Below are positions 53,364-61,285 of a stretch of DNA of 64,000 nt, piece by piece (the first letter of the stretch is position 1; each line of letters opens with the position of its first letter). Location of the stretch: NCBI RefSeq assembly GCF_014841115.1, contig NZ_JACYTP010000013.1, forward strand, positions 1 to 64,000, written 5' to 3'. Source of the DNA: Photobacterium arenosum (GTDB lineage Bacteria; Pseudomonadota; Gammaproteobacteria; Enterobacterales; Vibrionaceae). Made by a program: the position numbers and the translations under genes. The notes below the pieces were generated by a model that saw only the letters and a list, made by a program, of their open reading frames with translations, was not told the origin of the DNA and made no database searches.

Positions 53364-53497
53364 TACGCTTTGTTAACGGCGCGTTTCGCCAGCGTGATGC
53401 CTTTCATCACCATCGCCACACCGACAATAGCCACACCAATCGCGGTTACTGACGTCGCTACACCTGCCATATCAACCGCTGCAAAGATAGTTTCCAT
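53363..53497 (-). CDS. Major coat protein pVIII-like, 44 aa
   Basis: A 44-residue protein: acidic/amphipathic start METIFAAVDMAG, a membrane helix (ATSVTAIGVAIVGVAMVM) and a basic end (KGITLAKRAVNKA). This three-part charge layout is that of filamentous phage major coat proteins, whose basic end lines the DNA. No separate signal peptide is present, as in Pf-type coat proteins without a leader. AAGGAAA lies 8-14 bases before the ATG. The central terminator lies shortly downstream. Confidence 0.8.
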   Translation of the reverse strand: METIFAAVDMAGVATSVTAIGVAIVGVAMVMKGITLAKRAVNKA

Positions 53498-53511
53498 AAG
53501 AGAGTTTCCTT

Positions 53512-53757
53512 CTAAAGTTTGTTAATTAGACGCTTGGCAATGCCTACCGGATAGGCCGCGAAATAGCAGCTCACCAAGATAGCGGCAAAGCCGAATGAAA
53601 ACGCCGCACCTACATCCTCGGGCGTTAGTTCAGAGCCAGCCAGATAGCTGTCATAACTGGATTTGCTGATAAGGACATAACCCGCACAATCCGTTATAGG
53701 AGTGGGCACGGCATACAAGAAACCTTGCTCATTTATCTGTACGCATGTGTCTGTCAT
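53512..53757 (-). CDS. Small phage membrane protein, 81 aa
   Basis: Not assigned. The first half is polar with two Cys (DTCVQINEQG, TDCAGYVLISKS); the second half has one membrane helix (VGAAFSFGFAAILVSCYFAA) and a basic end KRLINKL. It lies between the exonuclease and major coat genes, 14 bases before the latter. Small membrane proteins of this sort are common in the structural operon of vibrio and Pf-like phages and may be minor coat proteins. Confidence 0.65.
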   Translation of the reverse strand: MTDTCVQINEQGFLYAVPTPITDCAGYVLISKSSYDSYLAGSELTPEDVGAAFSFGFAAILVSCYFAAYPVGIAKRLINKL

Positions 53758-53775
53758 GATGCCGCCCCGAGATTC

Positions 53776-54333
53776 TTACGACCGTATCGCCAATTGATAA
53801 TTGACTGCATTAATCAAGCGCCGAGTAATCACACAATCAGCTAGTGCCCGGTGTGCGCTAAGGTCAGAGATATCAATATTCTGCTGAGCGGCAGCATTGG
53901 TCAGTTTTTGCCAGCGATATGTGCCGTGAAACTCATTCATATCGCCCCAGAATTCGGCATACCACTCCATGACACAAAAAGTCTCAAGGACAGGTAACAC
54001 GTGCGATTCACCCGTTGCGATTTTCAAAGACTGTTCAATCAGGCGGGTGTCATAATCGGCGTTATAAATCAGCAGATTCCGACCACTCAACACCTGAGCC
54101 AATTGCGGCCAGATGTCGCCAAATTCAGGGGCATCGGCCACCATGTGATTACCAATGCCATGAATCGCAATCGCATCCGATGGAATAGGGCGCTGAGGTT
54201 TAACCAACGAATCAAACAACACTGTACCGTCAAAGGCATCAATCACTGACACCTCAACAATCTCAGCATCAGAATCCAGCCCCGTGGTTTCGGTATCCAG
54301 AATGACCGCGTTGTGCAGGTTCCTTAATTTCAT
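53776..54333 (-). CDS. DnaQ-like 3'-5' exonuclease in phage replication operon
   Basis: A 185-residue DEDDh exonuclease. ExoI motif is ILDTETTGL (Asp14, Glu16), the central HGIGNHM, ExoII motif LLIYNADYDTRL and ExoIII motif AHRALADC. The start MKLRNLHNAV at 54333 has GGAGG four bases upstream. It overlaps nothing and sits between the ssDNA-binding and membrane-protein genes, so it is expressed with them. Canonical filamentous phages carry no exonuclease; a role in processing replication intermediates or attacking host or rival DNA/RNA is conceivable. Confidence 0.88.
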   Translation of the reverse strand: MKLRNLHNAVILDTETTGLDSDAEIVEVSVIDAFDGTVLFDSLVKPQRPIPSDAIAIHGIGNHMVADAPEFGDIWPQLAQVLSGRNLLIYNADYDTRLIEQSLKIATGESHVLPVLETFCVMEWYAEFWGDMNEFHGTYRWQKLTNAAAQQNIDISDLSAHRALADCVITRRLINAVNYQLAIRS

Positions 54334-54343
54334 AACGCCTCCG

Positions 54344-54649
54344 TTACGCCTTGGCGTAGTCAACCACAATGTTACGAGAAGGGTTTTCCGGGTCCGCATC
54401 CAGCGACAACTTAAGCTGAGTCGGAAACGTCAGTTCGCCAAACTTGGCAAACAGGCTGGCGTTCTCTGACATGGAAATGGTTTTTTCTTCCAGCCCCAGC
54501 TTGTTAATGTTGTTGTCATCGTTGAGGAAAGATTTCGCCGGCACCAAATAATGCACCTGCGCAAAGGCATACGGCTTAGGTTGACCGGACTTCTTAGAAA
54601 TCCCTTTACCCATGGTTACACCCGAAACCAGTACAGTTAATCCAGACAT
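54344..54649 (-). CDS. Phage ssDNA-binding protein (pV-like)
   Basis: A 101-residue protein with an OB-fold-like strand pattern: LTVLVSGVTMGKGISKKSGQ, KPYAFAQVHYLVPA and TFPTQLKLSLDADPEN. Size and position directly after the replication initiator match gene V/RstB-type helix-destabilising proteins, which coat the single-stranded phage genome before assembly. It lies 10 bases before the exonuclease gene. Confidence 0.78.
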   Translation of the reverse strand: MSGLTVLVSGVTMGKGISKKSGQPKPYAFAQVHYLVPAKSFLNDDNNINKLGLEEKTISMSENASLFAKFGELTFPTQLKLSLDADPENPSRNIVVDYAKA

Positions 54650-54666
54650 TGTGTATTCTCCGTTTA

Positions 54667-54679
54667 GTTACGCCGTCAC
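54667..54679. promoter_or_regulatory. Near-consensus matS in phage replication operon
   Basis: GTTACGCCGTCAC differs from consensus at the third base only; it overlaps the stop of the replication initiator gene. Confidence 0.35.
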
Positions 54680-55957
54680 TAGGCGCTGATAAATTGAATT
54701 TCGATGAGACCGCTGACGCAAGGCCAGCAAATCCGCAAGCGGGACTTTGTCAGACGCATCCGAATCACCCGTGACAGGTGCATTGAGTCGGTCTGGGATT
54801 TCAAACGGTTCAAGGTGGCTGGTCAGTTGCTTGACCACCTGCTCAGGCGTCAGGTCAAGTACCTGTCGCATGTAATTGACCAGCTTGCCGCACTGGGTAG
54901 CACCGTGTTTGACAGCATTCTCGACCGAGGTCATGTAATGGCGTTTGTGGGTGGCGATAGCGCATTGCTCAGCCTCACAAATACGGCTCAGGGCAGGGTA
55001 TGCACCTGCAAAATACTTGTCGGCATCAATCAGGATATCGAACGGGATCACACGGTCTTTTGAGCGCAGTTCCAGCTCCCAGCGTACCCACTCAGGATGC
55101 TGGTCTGATTTAAGCTGTTTGCCTTTCTCGTACACGCGCAACATCTTGCCCGCATCACGGCTACCGACATAGAACGAGCGGCCGGACTCAGGGACAAGGC
55201 CGTAACGCTTTTTCAGGGACTGGGATGTGCCGGACTGGGTTTGGTAATCGCAGACTTTTGCCATGTGACCGGATTCGATATAGGTGTACGAACACGGACG
55301 GCCACGGGTAATGAAACAGCCTTCCTTTGCCATTTGACGGGCCAGATTGATACCGAATTCACCGTTGAAACAGTCATAAGCGACATCGGCGCGGGTAATT
55401 TTTGCGCCTGGCAAATCATTGAGCATCTTGTGCACTTCAGGCATGTCTAACGCGACACAGCCCGTACCGGAAAACGACACATAGCAGCCATGTTGTTTGG
55501 CACCCCAAGCACACAGGCCCGCTTGCTGACCGTTGACCATGATGGAGGCCGATTGCGGATACCCGGAGAAACCGCCAGCACGTAGCGTGAAGGTCCATTC
55601 ATTGCCGAACTTGCCGAGACCATGGTTAAGGCGATTGATAAAGCGGTCGATTTCACCACGGCACAGGCAATCCATAGTGTTCAGTCCGAAGTGATCAAGC
55701 AGGTCTGATTTGACCTCATGAAAACGGCGAGCATCAGCGCCAATGACAAAATCCGTGTTTTTCAGCAGGCGACGCACTTCCGCCGCATAATCAATCTTGC
55801 CCGTATCCAGTGCAAAGTTATCGACACGTTTGCCGGACTCTACAAAGTCGAAGTGGCGAACGGCCTTGACGGTAGCACCAGCCTTGGCAAGCTCCAGCAC
55901 ATGGGCCAGCTCGGCAGGCGTCCAAGTGAAGGACAGGAAGTCAATAATCGTTTTCAT
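54668..55957 (-). CDS. Phage replication initiator (RstA/Rep_trans-like)
   Basis: A 429-residue initiator of rolling-circle replication. Family segments include GYPQSASIMVNGQQAGLCAWG, KITRADVAYDCFNGEF, SRDAGKMLRVYEKGKQL and VRWELELRSKDRVIPFDIL, as in the Rep_trans family of CTX RstA and related phages. The ATG at 55957 (MKTIIDFLSFTW) has GGAG nine bases upstream and overlaps the 69-residue gene by 17 bases. It heads the replication operon together with that small gene. Confidence 0.88.
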   Translation of the reverse strand: MKTIIDFLSFTWTPAELAHVLELAKAGATVKAVRHFDFVESGKRVDNFALDTGKIDYAAEVRRLLKNTDFVIGADARRFHEVKSDLLDHFGLNTMDCLCRGEIDRFINRLNHGLGKFGNEWTFTLRAGGFSGYPQSASIMVNGQQAGLCAWGAKQHGCYVSFSGTGCVALDMPEVHKMLNDLPGAKITRADVAYDCFNGEFGINLARQMAKEGCFITRGRPCSYTYIESGHMAKVCDYQTQSGTSQSLKKRYGLVPESGRSFYVGSRDAGKMLRVYEKGKQLKSDQHPEWVRWELELRSKDRVIPFDILIDADKYFAGAYPALSRICEAEQCAIATHKRHYMTSVENAVKHGATQCGKLVNYMRQVLDLTPEQVVKQLTSHLEPFEIPDRLNAPVTGDSDASDKVPLADLLALRQRSHRNSIYQRLVTA

Positions 55958-56150
55958 GTTCGAAGACTCCCATGTCGTAGAGTTGCTGCCAGTTCTCAGG
56001 CGTAACGAGATACAGCTCGTAACCCTGAGGGTAAAATTCCAGACCGATTTGATGTAACTCAGCGGACGAACGGAAGTACTCAGGTTCGCCGTCAATGAAG
56101 GCGAAGCCAGAGCCATCGGCGTTTTGTTCGTAATACAGGGGCTGAGTCAT
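55941..56150 (-). CDS. Small acidic phage protein, 69 aa
   Basis: Not recognised. It is acidic and Tyr-rich: MTQPLYYEQNADGSGFAF, FRSSAELHQIGLEFY and LYLVTPENWQQLYDMG. It is the first gene of the leftward phage operon and overlaps the initiator start. Early position and size suggest a regulatory or replication accessory protein, which is inference. Confidence 0.65.
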   Translation of the reverse strand: MTQPLYYEQNADGSGFAFIDGEPEYFRSSAELHQIGLEFYPQGYELYLVTPENWQQLYDMGVFEHENDY

Positions 56151-56268
56151 AAGGTGTTTGTTGCTTATCGATTCCCAATTTCGGTAATCCTAATTACCGC
56201 ATGTGGTAATTACAAGATACCAATTCTGGGAATTATCGAACTACAATGGGCAAAACGGAGGACTTTTT

Positions 56269-56625
56269 ATGTACGCGAATACATTGCTAGATGCTTACAA
56301 ACAGGCAAAAAAATATATCCAAGACAAGCAAATCGCTCATGATTTAGGTGTTGGAGCATCTAGAATCTCCGAATTCAGAAGTGGAAAAAGATATCTATCT
56401 GATACTCAAGCAATTTTCCTAGCTGAAGCTTCAAATATTAAACCTGAGGAAGCTTTAATATTTATTGCTGCAGACCGTGCCAAAGACTTCAAAGCTCAGC
56501 GAATCTGGCAGGACATCACGGCAAAGTTAAGGAGCCAAGGGATTAAGGGCTTAGCCCTTGGTATGACTGGAATTCTGGCCCTCAATCACCCCCAAGTTAA
56601 GTACGCATTATGTACATTATGTTAA
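56269..56625 (+). CDS. Phage repressor, helix-turn-helix with DUF3693-like region
   Basis: A 118-residue protein divergent from the phage operon, the position of RstR in CTX phage. The helix-turn-helix lies near 17-40 (KKYIQDKQIAHDLGVGASRI). The centre (FLAEASNIKPEEALIFIAADRA) resembles DUF3693. The ATG at 56269 has GGAGG seven bases upstream. The final codons read VKYALCTLC and then stop; these are the dif sequence, so the last nine residues depend on where the phage is integrated. Confidence 0.82.
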   Translation: MYANTLLDAYKQAKKYIQDKQIAHDLGVGASRISEFRSGKRYLSDTQAIFLAEASNIKPEEALIFIAADRAKDFKAQRIWQDITAKLRSQGIKGLALGMTGILALNHPQVKYALCTLC

Positions 56626-56627
56626 AT
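56600..56627. other. Chromosomal dif site / right attachment site
   Basis: XerC arm AGTACGCATTA (56600-56610), six-base centre TGTACA (56611-56616) and XerD arm TTATGTTAAAT (56617-56627). This has the size and layout of a bacterial dif and differs from the vibrio chromosome 1 dif at only a few bases. It should be the working dimer-resolution site. Near it, KOPS-like motifs found on each side point toward it. Confidence 0.92.
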
Positions 56628-56850
56628 TAAGGCTGTGAGAGTCTACACGTTGGGCTCTCTGCTCCCTTCTGTATGACGGCCTCGCCAGACAGGTTCACGC
56701 AATTTAACCATAATGGTGATTTACCATAAAATAGGTAATTCACACTTGTATTTAAGTCCTGCTGCAAATTGTCAGTTTGCCTGGTTCTTCAATGTCAGGT
56801 GGAATTACCTAAGGCCGACAAGCGCCAATGCGTTCATCGATAAGAATGAA

Positions 56851-58944
56851 TTATGCCAGCGAGACTAGCTCGGCATATTCGCTCAGCAATTTATCCAATT
56901 CAGCTACGCGTATCGGTTTTGCTAGAAAGCCGTTCATGCCCGCTTTTTGATATTCAAGCTGATCTGAGTGCATGGCATTTGCCGTCAGCGCAACTATGGG
57001 TAAATCAACATGCTTTTCTCTGATCTTTCTGGTTGCTTCCATACCATCCATAACCGGCATAGAGATATCCATTAATATTAAATCAAATTGTTCGGGTGAC
57101 GCTTCAATCATATCCAGTGCCATTTGCCCATTGTCAGCGACTTGAACATGATGTCCTCGTTTTTCCAGCATGAGTTTTGCAACCATCTGGTTTGTCTTAC
57201 TGTCTTCCGCCAACAAAATTGATAATGCTCGGCGAGGAATTTTTCTTTGAGGTAGCTTTTCTTCTTCTATTTCAGCTGCAGCTGCGATGATCGGTAAAAA
57301 CACAGAAAAACAGCTACCGTGGCCTAAATGGCTGACCAGTGAAATACGCCCTTGCATTTTCCCGACAAGATGGCGGCTGATGGCCAAACCCAAACCGGTA
57401 CCACCATATTTTCTGGTAATACTACCGTCTGCCTGAACAAACGGATTAAAGAGATTTTTCTGTGCTTCATCAGAGATACCAATTCCAGTATCAATAACTG
57501 TAATCACAATCTCATTATTTGCTGTTGTGACAGCAACATTCACTGAGCCACTGTTCGTGAATTTGATAGCGTTGCCAATCAGATTAAACATAACCTGAGT
57601 CACGCGGTTCTTGTCACCTTGAGTTTTTTCAGGAACTGTTTCATCAACCCGGATATTCAAATCGATATTTTTCTTCTGTGCCTGATCTCGCAGCTGTTCA
57701 ACGACCAGCGTGGCACAATCAGCGACAGACATGGGTTCCATGTATAAATCAAACTTGCCTGATTCTATACGAGAGAGATCCAGAATATCGTTAATGATCG
57801 TCAGAAGCAGTTGAGCAGACTGCTCCATTTGATTGACCCATTTAAGCTGCTCCATATTCAGTCCTGAATCAGCTAAAGTATCCATCAAACCAAGCACCGC
57901 ATTCAGAGGCGTGCGAATTTCATGGCTCATCATTGCCAGAAACTGAGATTTAGCGGCGTTTGCAGATTCCGCTTGTTGCCGAGCCTGCTGCAATTCGACT
58001 AAACGTTGCTTCTTGCTGGTGATGTCTTTCGCTGTTCCCCGATATCCCCGGAGCTCTCCGTGTTTACTAAAGTACGGGCTACCGCTGAAGCTAATCCATG
58101 CCCCACCCTCATTACCGGGTAACTGCCATTCCAAGTCTTCAAAATCTTCATTACTGAGCAATTTATTTCGTAGCTTGGTTTGGAAATCGCTATCATCATC
58201 AAAGAGATCTAACAAACTTTTTTTATCTATCACGTGGTTAGATAAGTCTGGCGCAGAGATATACGTGAACCTGTATTCGGTATCTATCTCCCAAAACCAG
58301 TCACCAACAGTATTTGCAAAGTCTTTAAATCGTTGCTGATTGTGCAATAACTCTTGAGTTCGTACAGTCACCAGAGTTTGCAATCTTTCCCTGTAGTCAA
58401 TGTCGATAATTGCGCGTTCAAGCAATGGGCGAAACCGTGCCAGCACTCTTTTACATGAAGCGCCAAACTGGCCGGGTTGAGAATGCAAAAATAGCAGTAA
58501 CGCGTCACCAGAACTGACTTTCACTCCCGTCATCAACACTGAGCGACACAGTCCGATCTGGTCCTTGGGCAAATAACGAAATTCGGCAACTTGCAGCGGG
58601 TCGAAAAGTGCAATACTTTCGCCATTGATAGCACGGATAAAGGTTTGATTGACTTCCCAGGAGCAAGATTCGAAATTAGTACAGGTGGTGACAAGTTCTT
58701 CCAGATGCGAAGTTTCATCTTCACGAGTCAGCACCAGCGCGTGTTCGAAACCAATATATTTGCGCAGAACAGCAAGTAGGCTATTGAATACTTGCCGCTT
58801 GCTATTAGCGCCAGCCATCGCTGACATACCCGCTAAAATAGCAGAGTACTCATCTCTGAGCTGTTTCTCCCTTTCCTGGCTTCTGAGTAACGCAAGCAAT
58901 GTTTCCTGTAGGGTTTCTGTTTCTCTGCCTGGCATGCTCATCAT
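56851..58944 (-). CDS. Hybrid sensor histidine kinase (PAS-HisKA-HATPase-REC)
   Basis: A 697-residue soluble kinase. An N-terminal coiled coil and GAF-like sensor (about 30-190) precede a PAS domain (about 205-325, DWFWEIDTEYRFTYIS). The phospho-acceptor His is in MMSHEIRTPLN (about 341), followed by HATPase boxes NLIGNAIKFT, DTGIGI and GGTGLGL, then a receiver with Asp in LILMDISMPVMDG (about 623). No membrane helix is seen. Its start overlaps the FIST gene stop by four bases, so the FIST protein probably supplies the signal. The final phospho-target is unknown. Confidence 0.92.
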   Translation of the reverse strand: MMSMPGRETETLQETLLALLRSQEREKQLRDEYSAILAGMSAMAGANSKRQVFNSLLAVLRKYIGFEHALVLTREDETSHLEELVTTCTNFESCSWEVNQTFIRAINGESIALFDPLQVAEFRYLPKDQIGLCRSVLMTGVKVSSGDALLLFLHSQPGQFGASCKRVLARFRPLLERAIIDIDYRERLQTLVTVRTQELLHNQQRFKDFANTVGDWFWEIDTEYRFTYISAPDLSNHVIDKKSLLDLFDDDSDFQTKLRNKLLSNEDFEDLEWQLPGNEGGAWISFSGSPYFSKHGELRGYRGTAKDITSKKQRLVELQQARQQAESANAAKSQFLAMMSHEIRTPLNAVLGLMDTLADSGLNMEQLKWVNQMEQSAQLLLTIINDILDLSRIESGKFDLYMEPMSVADCATLVVEQLRDQAQKKNIDLNIRVDETVPEKTQGDKNRVTQVMFNLIGNAIKFTNSGSVNVAVTTANNEIVITVIDTGIGISDEAQKNLFNPFVQADGSITRKYGGTGLGLAISRHLVGKMQGRISLVSHLGHGSCFSVFLPIIAAAAEIEEEKLPQRKIPRRALSILLAEDSKTNQMVAKLMLEKRGHHVQVADNGQMALDMIEASPEQFDLILMDISMPVMDGMEATRKIREKHVDLPIVALTANAMHSDQLEYQKAGMNGFLAKPIRVAELDKLLSEYAELVSLA

Positions 58945-60113
58945 TCCCGGTAAAACAAAACGTTAGAAATCATTAAATTACCATGCTCATTCTCACCACC
59001 AAGGAACTGGCCTTGTTCTCCAAAAGTGAACGGAGAAATAAACGGCGCGTTGAGCATAGATTGCTGCATTTTCTCTGCAACCATACCCATTTTTGATTTC
59101 ACCTGGAGCATACAGCCAGCACAATAAATACTTATTCCACCAATAGCCTCGATCTGCTGATGGCTATCATGAAGCAATCCATCCACTGCGCGACCGGTCC
59201 GGTTGACCAGGTTATCTTCCGTCCCTGTCATCAGGTAGAGTTTCTCTCCTTCCTTTATAGAAGCAAACAATGTGATTCCACCACGCGCAGTAACAGAATT
59301 GGGATGAGCGAGCTTAAAATAGGGTAAATCATGTAAAGTGCCTGCAATACGACCAATCGGATGTAAAGCAGAGAGAGACATTATGCTTTGACCATACTCT
59401 AAAGGTTGTTTAATCCATTCTTCATAGACCTCTTTTGCTGGCCGGTGATCAAGTTCTATGAGTTCCCTTCCCTCAACCTTAGTCGCCACTGCGTATTGTT
59501 CAGTTTTTGCGTAACCTGAGTGAAAAGAAAAACTTAAGTCGCATGTTGGATAAAAGACACTCACAGCAACGCCTTCAGAAGCTAAATGATCTTGAGTGAA
59601 AAGTTGCCATTCCCCCAAAACCCCTGCATCCGCGGCGCTCCCGCCAATAATAGGTACTGGTGTGCCAAACTCTTGAGATATGGCCTGTATCACCTCCTCT
59701 TCAGCGCCAGGACTTGCGTGCAGCAAAACGAGTGAAGGTAATTCCCCTGAGCGTCCGGTATTTTGAATGGCCTTCAGCAATGCCTGTTTCGCCATTTGGT
59801 GAGGAAGTTGATGGGTAGACACTAAAGCAGAGCCATACGCGCCATTGAAATCAAAAACAGCCCATAAACCGATCACCCGATCAGGGAAATACCCCTCTTC
59901 TGTCAGGATACCCTGGCATGATGAACAGCCTAAAATTTGAGTGTCAGGGAATTCCGCAACAAGCCGCTCTCGGATAACTTGCGCATTGTCATGCCCTGAA
60001 AAGTACACCAACAACAGGCTGGGACGCACTAATCTGGCTTTGAGTTGACTGACAGCTTCATCTACTGCTGCTGCTGTCGTTTCTATCGTTGAGTAACTGG
60101 TAACAATTTCCAT
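58941..60113 (-). CDS. FIST-domain sensory protein
   Basis: A 390-residue protein with FIST_N (about 25-225) and FIST_C (about 235-370) domains. Typical segments are LLVYFSGHDNAQVI, ILGCSSCQGILTEEGYF, VPIIGGSAADAGV and GISIYCAGCMLQVKSKM. FIST domains are proposed to bind small ligands such as amino acids and to feed kinases. It is co-translated with the hybrid kinase. Vibrio species keep a FIST/kinase pair next to ccoNOQP, so a link to respiratory or nutrient sensing is plausible. Confidence 0.9.
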   Translation of the reverse strand: MEIVTSYSTIETTAAAVDEAVSQLKARLVRPSLLLVYFSGHDNAQVIRERLVAEFPDTQILGCSSCQGILTEEGYFPDRVIGLWAVFDFNGAYGSALVSTHQLPHQMAKQALLKAIQNTGRSGELPSLVLLHASPGAEEEVIQAISQEFGTPVPIIGGSAADAGVLGEWQLFTQDHLASEGVAVSVFYPTCDLSFSFHSGYAKTEQYAVATKVEGRELIELDHRPAKEVYEEWIKQPLEYGQSIMSLSALHPIGRIAGTLHDLPYFKLAHPNSVTARGGITLFASIKEGEKLYLMTGTEDNLVNRTGRAVDGLLHDSHQQIEAIGGISIYCAGCMLQVKSKMGMVAEKMQQSMLNAPFISPFTFGEQGQFLGGENEHGNLMISNVLFYRE

Positions 60114-60265
60114 GTAGTGTTCACGACTGGGTGTGTATCTTCACCATAATAGACAGTTTCAATTTGAGGATCAGCAGAGTATTGAATTTTTATAAAAAAA
60201 ACTCTTAAGTCTGTGTGCGATTTACCGTTATTAGTATTTAACTATTCGACAAAGAAGATTTGGGT

Positions 60266-60955
60266 ATGACAAAGCAACCAGTAATCATTGTCACAGAAGG
60301 AACAACAGAGTTAGGCAAACATATCTGTAAAGAGCTTGCTGCAACTCAGTCTATTGTCATGTCACTGAGCAATGACGAAAATGCAGGTTATGATTTGGTT
60401 GCAGAAGATCCACGAGTCCGGTTTCGCAATACAGATTGCAGTAAGGAATCAGACGTTGCCGCAGCCGCCCGGGAGATTGAATCTCAATTCGGCCGACTTG
60501 ATGCACTTGTTATTAACCCATCGGTATCACTTCCGGATGTGGGCATCCCCTTCACTGAAATGGATTTATTTGATTGGAACCAGGCACTTCACCACCAGTT
60601 AACAGCAACCTTGTTCACCGCCAGACAATGCCTGCCTCTTCTGAAAACAACAAAGGGGGCTATTGTTCATGTTGTCCCTACCCCTCATGAATCTGCCATT
60701 AACAGCGAGTTACTCGCCGTATGCAGCCAAGGCCTGGTTGGACTGACTGAAGCTTTGGCCAATAGCTTATCACCTGATGTTACTGTCCATGCTGCCCGAT
60801 ACATTCTTAACCGGACAGATGTGCTAAAAAATGATGTAAATCAATTCAAAGACGTGGCAGCTATGGTACGTTTTCTGGTGAGTCACAAAGCCTCGCACAT
60901 CAACGGACAGGTTTTCAACGTTTCGAACCGAGTTTTGGATAAAAAACCATCATAA
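60266..60955 (+). CDS. SDR-fold protein lacking catalytic residues
   Basis: A 229-residue Rossmann-fold protein of the short-chain dehydrogenase type. The nucleotide loop is altered (VTEGTTELGKHI instead of TGxxxGxG), the NNAG motif reads INPS, and the active-site YxxxK region aligns to LLAVCSQGLVGLTEAL with neither Tyr nor Lys. The downstream end HINGQVFNVSNR is conserved. It is therefore likely a non-catalytic or divergent SDR. The ATG at 60266 is preferred over a TTG two codons upstream. It is a single gene divergent from the FIST gene. Confidence 0.85.
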   Translation: MTKQPVIIVTEGTTELGKHICKELAATQSIVMSLSNDENAGYDLVAEDPRVRFRNTDCSKESDVAAAAREIESQFGRLDALVINPSVSLPDVGIPFTEMDLFDWNQALHHQLTATLFTARQCLPLLKTTKGAIVHVVPTPHESAINSELLAVCSQGLVGLTEALANSLSPDVTVHAARYILNRTDVLKNDVNQFKDVAAMVRFLVSHKASHINGQVFNVSNRVLDKKPS

Positions 60956-61285
60956 CGACACAGGAAAAGATTCAACCTAGTGAATAGATGAGAGTTATGT
61001 TCTATACGATTGTTTTTAATGAACTTTAATTATTTTCACATGAAAAATAATGTTCTGAATCCTTATCTGGTACTTGCAAGTTTGACTTATCAGAGCAACA
61101 TGGTGTTAAAGCATTAAAATAACTCACATTTCAATAGCTTGAGTGCTAACACATACTCCTGATACCAAATTAATAAATCGTCCCCTTGCTCTGCCGAAGT
61201 TGACACCTTTAAATACAAAGAGAGCAGCTACTGGTACCCGTTTATTGCCTTTTTCCAAGCTGGTATCCCGGAGTACTTTCAGCTT
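60956..61285. other. AT-rich stretch between SDR gene and small membrane-protein gene
   Basis: No confident gene. An in-frame continuation of the leftward gene at 61286-61462 past its TAG runs to about 61138 (it would read KLKVLRDTSLEKGN and VPVAALFVFKGVNFG), which hints at a truncated gene. Confidence 0.35.

Larger units (their letters stand above)
46314..56627. mobile_element. dif-integrated (Xer-dependent) element block with filamentous prophage
   Basis: The block runs between two dif-like sites and encodes no integrase or functional transposase, the hallmark of elements that use host XerC/XerD. Its right part (49325-56627) is a complete-looking inovirus; its left part (46344-49200) carries regulators, unknown genes and a toxin-antitoxin pair. 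At 10.3 kb it is longer than most inoviruses (6-9 kb). A duplicated gene fragment at 47634-47995 suggests more than one insertion event. Confidence 0.85.
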
